A stretch of DNA of 64,000 bases, taken from Aliivibrio finisterrensis. Its GTDB lineage: Bacteria > Pseudomonadota > Gammaproteobacteria > Enterobacterales > Vibrionaceae. The stretch lies in the NCBI RefSeq assembly GCF_008933155.1, contig NZ_WBVP01000006.1, forward strand, positions 62,001 to 126,000. The letters are read 5' to 3'. The notes beneath the pieces are model-generated. The model did no database searches and was not told the DNA's origin. It saw only the letters and a program-made list of their open reading frames with translations. Positions 58,253 to 64,000 of the stretch are shown here, piece after piece; position 1 is the stretch's first letter; each line of letters begins with the position of its first letter. A program made the translations under genes and the position numbers.

Positions 58253-59263
58253 ATGAAAGTATTAGTAACAGGTGGAATGGGCTATATCGGTAGCCACACA
58301 TGTATTCAAATGATTGAAGCAGGCATTGAACCTATCATTTTGGATAACTTGGGAAACAGCAAAGTCGCAGTGCTTGATCGTATCGAAGCGTTAACTCAAG
58401 TTCGTCCTGTCTTTTATCAGGGAGACATTCGTGATGAAGCCTTTTTAGATAGTATTTTTGCTGAACACACTATTTCATCTGTGATCCACTTTGCGGGATT
58501 AAAAGCCGTCGGTGAGTCTGTTGCTAAACCTCTAGAGTATTACGACAACAACGTTAACGGCTCATTGGTTTTAGCTCGTTCAATGCGAAAAGTGAATGTA
58601 AAAAGCATCGTATTTAGCTCATCGGCAACCGTCTATGGCGATCCTGCTATTGTTCCTATTACTGAGAACTCACCAACTGGCGCAACCACAAATCCTTATG
58701 GTCGCAGTAAATACATGGTTGAAGAGTGTTTCTCTGATCTGTTTGATGCAGAGAACGATTGGAGCATTACTTTACTTCGTTATTTCAACCCAGTCGGCGC
58801 GCATCCATCAGGCACTATGGGGGAAGATCCTCAAGGCATTCCAAATAATTTAATGCCATTTATCGCACAAGTTGCTGTTGGCCGTCGTGAATCACTGTCT
58901 GTATTTGGTAATGATTACCCAACACCAGATGGCACAGGCGTTCGTGATTACATTCATGTGATGGATTTAGCGGATGGGCACATTGCCGCATTAAAAGCAG
59001 TAGGTGAAAAATCAGGCCTTCATATTTACAACTTAGGCACTGGTAAAGGCTCAAGTGTTTTAGAAATGGTTGAGGCGTTTGCAGAAGCTTCAGGAAAGCC
59101 GGTTCCTTATACCTTGTGTCCACGTCGTGCGGGTGACATTGCTGAATGCTGGGCAAGCACAGAAAAAGCAGAGAAAGAATTAGGCTGGAAAGCGACTCGC
59201 AATGTAATGGAAATGAGTGCGGATACATGGCGCTGGCAGTCGAATAATCCTGAAGGTTATTAA
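58253..59263 (+). CDS. galE: GalE UDP-glucose 4-epimerase
   Basis: A 336-residue short-chain dehydrogenase-type epimerase that interconverts UDP-galactose and UDP-glucose. The NAD+ site is GGMGYIGSH (about 7-15), the catalytic Ser/Thr and Tyr-Lys are in SSSATVYGDP and YGRSKYMVE, and RYFNPVGAHPSGTMGEDPQGIPNN (seen as RYFNPVGAHPSG) binds nucleotide sugar. Length fits the family (338). First gene of galETKM, behind a perfect GalR-type operator. Confidence 0.96.
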   Translation: MKVLVTGGMGYIGSHTCIQMIEAGIEPIILDNLGNSKVAVLDRIEALTQVRPVFYQGDIRDEAFLDSIFAEHTISSVIHFAGLKAVGESVAKPLEYYDNNVNGSLVLARSMRKVNVKSIVFSSSATVYGDPAIVPITENSPTGATTNPYGRSKYMVEECFSDLFDAENDWSITLLRYFNPVGAHPSGTMGEDPQGIPNNLMPFIAQVAVGRRESLSVFGNDYPTPDGTGVRDYIHVMDLADGHIAALKAVGEKSGLHIYNLGTGKGSSVLEMVEAFAEASGKPVPYTLCPRRAGDIAECWASTEKAEKELGWKATRNVMEMSADTWRWQSNNPEGY

Positions 59264-59272
59264 AAGAGCTAA

Positions 59273-59293
59273 GGTTTCAGGTTTCAGGCTTCA
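59273..59293. repeat. Three tandem GGTTTCA-type heptamers between galE and galT
   Basis: GGTTTCA, GGTTTCA and GGCTTCA run head to tail in the 100-base galE-galT gap, followed by GGGAGG. The reverse complement motif CCTGAAACC recurs in the galT-galK gap. Confidence 0.65.
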
Positions 59294-59363
59294 GGGAGGA
59301 GATTTATAAGATAGCCCTTCCTTGAATTAGCTAATCACTTTTAAAGAATTGAGTATAAAAATT

Positions 59364-60413
59364 ATGTCAAATGTTGAGTTTAACCCAGTAGATCATCCGC
59401 ATCGCCGTTATAACCCATTAACGGGTCAGTGGATTTTAGTGTCACCACATCGTGCGAAACGTCCGTGGAGTGGTCAAGATGAAAAACCATCAACGGCTGA
59501 ATTACCACAATACGACAAAGGCTGTTTCTTATGCCCAACCAATGACCGTATCTCTGGTGATACCAACCCAAACTATAAAGGCACTTACGTATTCAGTAAT
59601 GACTTTGCCGCACTAATGACGGATTCACCAGAAGCGCCACAATCGTCTAATCCGCTATTTAAAACACAAGGGGTTCGAGGATTAAGCCGAGTGATTTGCT
59701 TCTCGCCAGATCACAGCAAAACTTTGCCTGAATTACCTGTAGGTCAAATTCGTAATGTGATTGATACATGGAATGATCAAATTGAAGAGTTAGGAAAAGA
59801 GTACGTTTGGGTACAAGCATTTGAGAATAAAGGCGAGACAATGGGGTGTTCTCAACCGCACCCACACGGTCAAATCTGGGCAAACAGCTTCCTACCCAAT
59901 GAGATTGAGCGCAAAGAAAAACATCTTAAAGAGTATTACCAAGAACACGGTTCAAACTTGTTGGTTGATTATGTTGAATCAGAACTAAAAGATGGAGAAC
60001 GTACGGTAGTAGAAACGGAACATTGGATTGCAGTTGTCCCTTATTGGGCTGCATGGCCGTTTGAAACCATGCTACTACCAAAAACACACATTCGTCGCAT
60101 GAGTGAATTAACGGACGAGCAACGTGATGATTTGGCGTTAGCAATCAAAAAACTAACCAGCCGTTACGACAACTTGTTCCAGTGTTCATTCCCATACTCA
60201 ATGGGTTGGCATTATGCGCCTTTCTTTGAAGAGGGCACTGATATTGAACATTGGCAATTACACGCACTGTTTTATCCGCCACTGCTTCGTTCTGCATCGG
60301 TTCGTAAATTCATGGTGGGTTATGAAATGTTAGCCGAAAGCCAACGAGATTTAACCGCAGAGCAAGCCGCGCAAAAACTGCGTGATGTGAGCGATGTGCA
60401 TTATAAAGATTAA
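59364..60413 (+). CDS. galT: GalT galactose-1-phosphate uridylyltransferase
   Basis: A 349-residue uridylyltransferase that exchanges UMP from UDP-glucose to galactose-1-phosphate. The start ATG gives [35 protein letters not shown], the family N-terminus (landmarks [14 protein letters not shown] and SPHRAKRPW); a TTG 15 bases upstream is less likely. The active-site His is in [11 protein letters not shown] and FLCPTNDR has a metal-type Cys pair. [18 protein letters not shown] (about 200-217) and [10 protein letters not shown] fit. Second gene of the gal operon. Confidence 0.95.
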   Translation: MSNVEFNPVDHPHRRYNPLTGQWILVSPHRAKRPWSGQDEKPSTAELPQYDKGCFLCPTNDRISGDTNPNYKGTYVFSNDFAALMTDSPEAPQSSNPLFKTQGVRGLSRVICFSPDHSKTLPELPVGQIRNVIDTWNDQIEELGKEYVWVQAFENKGETMGCSQPHPHGQIWANSFLPNEIERKEKHLKEYYQEHGSNLLVDYVESELKDGERTVVETEHWIAVVPYWAAWPFETMLLPKTHIRRMSELTDEQRDDLALAIKKLTSRYDNLFQCSFPYSMGWHYAPFFEEGTDIEHWQLHALFYPPLLRSASVRKFMVGYEMLAESQRDLTAEQAAQKLRDVSDVHYKD

Positions 60414-60421
60414 AAGCAGGG

Positions 60422-60534
60422 CGCTTTGCTTAAGGACGCTTCGCTAAAGGATTCAGGGGTATTTGTTGTGACTATGGTGGTTTAATGAATGTAAGCCTGA
60501 AACCAGCAAGGGAGCTTGCGACCGACCTGAAACC
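60422..60534. repeat. Repeat-rich spacer between galT and galK
   Basis: Two tandem 15-base units CGCTTTGCTTAAGGA and CGCTTCGCTAAAGGA (13 of 15 identical) at 60422-60451. Further on, CCTGAAACC occurs at 60496 and again at 60526, flanking a GCAAG-GGAG-CTTGC hairpin (60506-60519). The layout suggests an eroded dispersed intergenic repeat, matching the GGTTTCA run before galT in reverse. Confidence 0.55.
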
Positions 60535-60573
60535 TAAAGATAGAATTCCCTACAAAATTTTGAGAACAAGATT

Positions 60574-61734
60574 ATGACAAACTTAATTAAAAACGTAAAA
60601 GACGCATTCAATTCAGTACTTTCTTACGCTCCAACACATATTGTTCAAGCGCCGGGCCGTGTGAACTTAATTGGTGAACACACTGATTACAACGACGGTT
60701 TCGTATTGCCTTGTGCGATTAATTACCAAACCGTAGTGGCAGCTGCAAAGCGTGATGACAATATCGTTCGTGTCGTATCGGTAGATTATGGTAATGAAAC
60801 CGACGAGTTTGATATTACTCAAGAGATCACATTCCAAGAAAATAAAATGTGGTCGAACTACATTCGTGGCGTGGTGAAGTGTTTAATTGGTCGTGGTTTT
60901 GAATTCAAAGGGGCAGATATTTCCGTCTCGGGTAACGTTCCTCAAGGTGCAGGTCTTAGCTCATCAGCCGCATTAGAAGTGGTTATCGGACAAACCTTCA
61001 AAGAGCTGTATAGCTTAAACATCAGCCAAGCAGAAATCGCACTAAATGGTCAACAAGCAGAGAACGAATTTGTTGGTTGTAACTGCGGCATTATGGATCA
61101 AATGGTCTCAGCGGAAGGTAACGAAAACCACGCAATGTTACTTGATTGTCGCTCACTAGAAACCACAGCGGTATCAATGCCAGAAAACATGTCAGTAGTG
61201 ATTATTAACTCAAACAAAAAACGTGGTTTAGTTGATTCAGAATACAACACTCGCCGCGAGCAATGTGAAGAAGCCGCACGCATCTTTGGTGTAAAAGCAC
61301 TGCGTGATGTAAGCATTGAAGAGTTCAACGCAAAAGCACATGAATTGGATGAAATGGTCGCAAAACGTGCGCGTCACGTGATTACAGAAAATGATCGTAC
61401 CGAAGAAGCGGCAAAAGTGTTAGCGTCAGGGGATATGAAACGCATGGCTGTTCTTATGGCTGAATCTCATGCCTCAATGCGTGATGATTTTGAAATCACA
61501 GTAAACGAAGTCGATACCTTAGTTGATATCGTTAAAAACGTGATTGGTACAGAAGGCGGCGTTCGTATGACAGGTGGTGGTTTTGGTGGCTGTATCGTGG
61601 CTTTGGTTCCGCCAGTATTAGTGGACGAAGTTAAAGCAGCGGTTGAAGAGCTATACGAAACCGCAACAGGCCTAAAAGCATCAATTTATGTGTGCCAAGC
61701 AAAAAATGGCGCAGGTTTAGTAGAAGTGCTGTAA
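60574..61734 (+). CDS. galK: GalK galactokinase
   Basis: A 386-residue GHMP-family kinase that phosphorylates galactose at C1. Signatures are [20 protein letters not shown] (about 28-47, galactokinase box), [12 protein letters not shown] (GHMP ATP-binding loop, about 128), the catalytic-base region with [12 protein letters not shown], and GGFGGC near the C-terminus. It lies 160 bases after galT, an unusually large gap for this operon, holding the repeats described. GalM follows 9 bases later. Confidence 0.96.
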   Translation: MTNLIKNVKDAFNSVLSYAPTHIVQAPGRVNLIGEHTDYNDGFVLPCAINYQTVVAAAKRDDNIVRVVSVDYGNETDEFDITQEITFQENKMWSNYIRGVVKCLIGRGFEFKGADISVSGNVPQGAGLSSSAALEVVIGQTFKELYSLNISQAEIALNGQQAENEFVGCNCGIMDQMVSAEGNENHAMLLDCRSLETTAVSMPENMSVVIINSNKKRGLVDSEYNTRREQCEEAARIFGVKALRDVSIEEFNAKAHELDEMVAKRARHVITENDRTEEAAKVLASGDMKRMAVLMAESHASMRDDFEITVNEVDTLVDIVKNVIGTEGGVRMTGGGFGGCIVALVPPVLVDEVKAAVEELYETATGLKASIYVCQAKNGAGLVEVL

Positions 61735-61743
61735 GGAATACAC

Positions 61744-62805
61744 ATGACAGAACAATCAACATTGTTCGAAACCATGACACAGGAGGCGGCCAGCGATGGT
61801 CGCCTTGCTCAGTTATTCGAACTCAAAAATGAAAACGGAATGCGCGCTGTGTTTATGGACATCGGCGCAACCTGGTTAAGTTGCAAAGTGCCAGTAAAAG
61901 GTAAACTACGTGAAGTCTTGCTGGGTCAGTCAACAATGGCAGGCTTTAAAAAGCAAGCAAGTTATATGGGTGTTACTGTAGGTCGCTATGCCAATCGAAT
62001 TGCGAATGGTCAGTTTAAAATTGATGGGACTAAATACCAAGTAGATACCAACCAAGCAGGCAATACTTTACACGGTGGTTCAGAAGGGTTTGATAAGCGT
62101 CGTTGGTCAGTCGTAAAAGAAACGACAAACAGCATTGAATTTAGCTTAATTTCACCTGATGGCGACCAAGGGTTTCCGGGGGAGCTAACGGTTTCTGTTA
62201 CCTACCAACTGACTGATGATAATCAAATCGTGATCAGTTATAACGGACAAACGACTAAATCAACCCCGGTTAATTTGACCAATCATGCTTATTTCAATTT
62301 ACTTGGTGCAGATACTGAACATCTGAGTTTAGATCATATCTTAAGCGTTAACGCCAATGAGTACGTACCAACGACTGACGTAGGCATTCCAAAAGGCGCA
62401 TGGAAAAAAGTAAAAGACACTAACTTCGATTTCACCGATCCAAAAGTGATCTCACAAGATTTTATGCTAGACAAAGACCAAGATAACGCCAAAGGTTATG
62501 ACCACTCATTTGTGCTAGATAAAGCGTGTGCAAAAGGGGAGTGTGCAGCAAGCCTAACCTCTCCTGATAGCTTAGTTACAATGCATGTGGTGACCACAAA
62601 ACCAGCAATACAGCTGTATACTGGAAACTGGTTAGCAGGCACACCAAATCGTATCGATGGTGAGTATCAAGACTATTCAGGCGTGGCATTAGAAACGCAA
62701 TTCTTGCCAGATGCGCCAAATCACCCTGAATGGCCTCAGCCAAGCACTATTCTGTCACCGAGTGATACCTATCAGCATGAGACTCGATATCAATTTATTG
62801 TCTAG
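61744..62805 (+). CDS. galM: GalM aldose 1-epimerase (mutarotase)
   Basis: A 353-residue mutarotase that converts beta-D-galactose to the alpha anomer for GalK. Landmarks are GRYANRIANGQFKIDG, the His in NTLHGGSEGFDKRRW, catalytic His in VNLTNHAYFNLLG, and the catalytic Glu in SGVALETQFLPDAPNHPEW. Length fits the family (346). It ends galETKM with a terminator 30 bases after the stop; the ribosome binding site is AAGGAATACAC. Confidence 0.95.
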   Translation: MTEQSTLFETMTQEAASDGRLAQLFELKNENGMRAVFMDIGATWLSCKVPVKGKLREVLLGQSTMAGFKKQASYMGVTVGRYANRIANGQFKIDGTKYQVDTNQAGNTLHGGSEGFDKRRWSVVKETTNSIEFSLISPDGDQGFPGELTVSVTYQLTDDNQIVISYNGQTTKSTPVNLTNHAYFNLLGADTEHLSLDHILSVNANEYVPTTDVGIPKGAWKKVKDTNFDFTDPKVISQDFMLDKDQDNAKGYDHSFVLDKACAKGECAASLTSPDSLVTMHVVTTKPAIQLYTGNWLAGTPNRIDGEYQDYSGVALETQFLPDAPNHPEWPQPSTILSPSDTYQHETRYQFIV

Positions 62806-62834
62806 ATAGCGTGTGGTTAGTAGCATAATAATAG

Positions 62835-62867
62835 AATCCCTACTAATTCATTGGTTAGGGATTTTTT
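62835..62867 (+). terminator. Terminator of galETKM
   Basis: AATCCCTA pairs with TAGGGATT over a 13-base loop and is followed by six T residues. Confidence 0.85.
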
Positions 62868-62980
62868 GTTTTAGAAATTAATGCGGAGTAGATCATAAAT
62901 TAATATGACTTCTCAGCTAAATCTACCTATGCTGATTATAGTTAATTAATAAATCAAGAAGATAAGTGGCTAGGTTCTGT

Positions 62981-64000
62981 ATGGCGAATAACATGTCTCT
63001 CAAGAAAAAAAGCATGCTTGCATTGGGATGCTACGTTTGTTTCTTAATTACTATTATCGGTAGTGTTACTTATTATGTTGTTCAATCTCCTATTCGCGCA
63101 AATCTAGAAAACAATCTTGATTTAAGAACTCAGCTTTTATCACGAGAAATCGATGCTCCCCTGAATCATTCCCTTTCTACATTGCATGCGTTGGTAGGTG
63201 TTGCTGTTAGTGGCAATACGCCAGAGAACATTCAAAACATGCTTTCTTCCGTTCTCAAAGAAAGCGATGACATTATTATTAGTGGTGGTATATGGCCAGA
63301 GCCAAACACTTTTATCCCATCTAAGACTCTCGCTAGTTTGTTTTTCTCTCGTGATGAAGAGGGCAAAATTGCACTGATCAATGATTACAACATTCCAAGT
63401 GAAGCGCCTTATCAAAACGAGTCTTGGTATGTCTCTGTAGCCCATGAAAATAGCACTAATCATATTTCATGGTCTGATGTTTATATTGACCCCTTCACGA
63501 AACAAAAAATGATCACCGCTTCTCAACCCTATTTTAATCAAGGGCAGTTCGTTGGGGTGGCAACCATAGACATTTCTTTAAAAGGGCTAATCAGTGTCAT
63601 TGAAGCGCAAGCAGAAAAGAATAAATTAGGCATCGTCATTAACAATGGCGACACCATGATTGCGGATTATAAGTTTAATGTACAAGAAGACATGTATGTT
63701 GTGACGCATCAGATGGAAGCCTTTAACTGGCAGATAAAAGTAATTAATTCTTATCGCACCGTGTCAGATGAAATCTACGCTCAAATTATCAATATAGAAT
63801 TAGGGATAGTTCCTATTTTATTATTGTGTGTAATTATAGCTTATTACTTTATTAACCGAAGTTTGATTAATCCTATCGTATTGATTTCAAAACAAATTGA
63901 TGAGAGTGCGTCTAACAGAAAAATAGACATCAATTACGAATACAATGACGAGATAGGGTATTTGATCTCGTCATTTAATAAGAAAACAGAATCTCTTGAA
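62981..64000 (+). CDS. Cache-domain membrane sensor (chemoreceptor or GGDEF protein), 5' part only
   Basis: An open frame of 340 codons that runs off the window. A first helix lies at about residues 12-36 (the segment with LGCYVCFLITIIGSVTYYVV). The periplasmic domain (about 37-265) has dCache landmarks WYVSVAHENSTNHISWSDVYIDP-like (WYVSVAH and WSDVYIDP), TASQPYFNQGQFVGVATIDIS and a second lobe, then a second helix (about 275-298), then a HAMP-like start (INPIVLISKQIDESASNRKI). The output domain lies past the end, so chemotaxis or cyclic-di-GMP output cannot be told apart. It is downstream of the gal genes but has its own promoter region. Confidence 0.8.
   Translation, partial: MANNMSLKKKSMLALGCYVCFLITIIGSVTYYVVQSPIRANLENNLDLRTQLLSREIDAPLNHSLSTLHALVGVAVSGNTPENIQNMLSSVLKESDDIIISGGIWPEPNTFIPSKTLASLFFSRDEEGKIALINDYNIPSEAPYQNESWYVSVAHENSTNHISWSDVYIDPFTKQKMITASQPYFNQGQFVGVATIDISLKGLISVIEAQAEKNKLGIVINNGDTMIADYKFNVQEDMYVVTHQMEAFNWQIKVINSYRTVSDEIYAQIINIELGIVPILLLCVIIAYYFINRSLINPIVLISKQIDESASNRKIDINYEYNDEIGYLISSFNKKTESLE

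Overview
The window reads as a chromosomal segment of a marine gamma-proteobacterium of the family Vibrionaceae, most likely Aliivibrio fischeri or a close relative. The reasons are the AT-rich, dense gene layout, a torECA operon without torD, a sap operon beside pspF-pspABC-ycjXF, DUF2986 and DUF2058 proteins typical of Vibrio and Shewanella relatives, several chemoreceptors, and a Vibrio-type foldback repeat with ATACCAATC/GATTGGTAT ends. The species call is inference; no marker RNA gene is present.

1-9.8 kb: the 3' end of a yjjG-type nucleotidase, small conserved genes, an anaerobic TMAO respiration operon (torE-torC-torA) with a perfect FNR-type box far upstream, a chemoreceptor and a solitary alpha-galactosidase-like hydrolase. 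9.9-20.3 kb: the sapABCDF ABC transporter and pspF on the minus strand, divergent from pspABC and ycjXF (envelope stress) on the plus strand. 20.4-30.7 kb: a TPP riboswitch with thiD, an scs-type thiol/copper-stress cluster, a second chemoreceptor, small envelope genes, and the ohrR/ohr organic peroxide pair with a DoxX protein.

30.8-63 kb is a continuous galactoside-use region of about 32 kb. It begins with an EBG-type island (ebgR, ebgA, ebgC, two ygjI-like transporters, a lipoprotein form of the GH63 glycosidase YgjK), laid out much like the E. coli ebg-ygjIJK region but with the transporter duplicated. Next come galR, lacZ, a GH36 alpha-galactosidase with a MelB-type symporter, then an odd block: a LacI-type regulator in a tight minus-strand group with a CBS/nucleotidyltransferase (DUF294) protein and a DnaQ-like exonuclease, divergent from a second GH36 alpha-galactosidase and a YidK-type Na+/solute symporter. 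It ends with galE-galT-galK-galM (Leloir pathway). Imported alpha- and beta-galactosides would be split to galactose, which GalM, GalK, GalT and GalE convert toward UDP-glucose and glucose-1-phosphate.

Three families of operator-like palindromes partition this region. TGKAAACGTTTMCA (GalR type) flanks lacZ, the first GH36 gene, melB and galE. ACTAAA-GT-TTTAGT-like sites (probably EbgR) lie at ebgA, ebgR, the second transporter and ygjK. TTGTT-N6-AACAA sites lie between the third LacI-type gene and the second GH36 gene. A perfect CRP-type site sits midway between lacZ and the first GH36 gene. The window closes in an incomplete Cache-HAMP sensor or chemoreceptor. I saw no tRNA, rRNA, CRISPR array, insertion sequence or phage gene.
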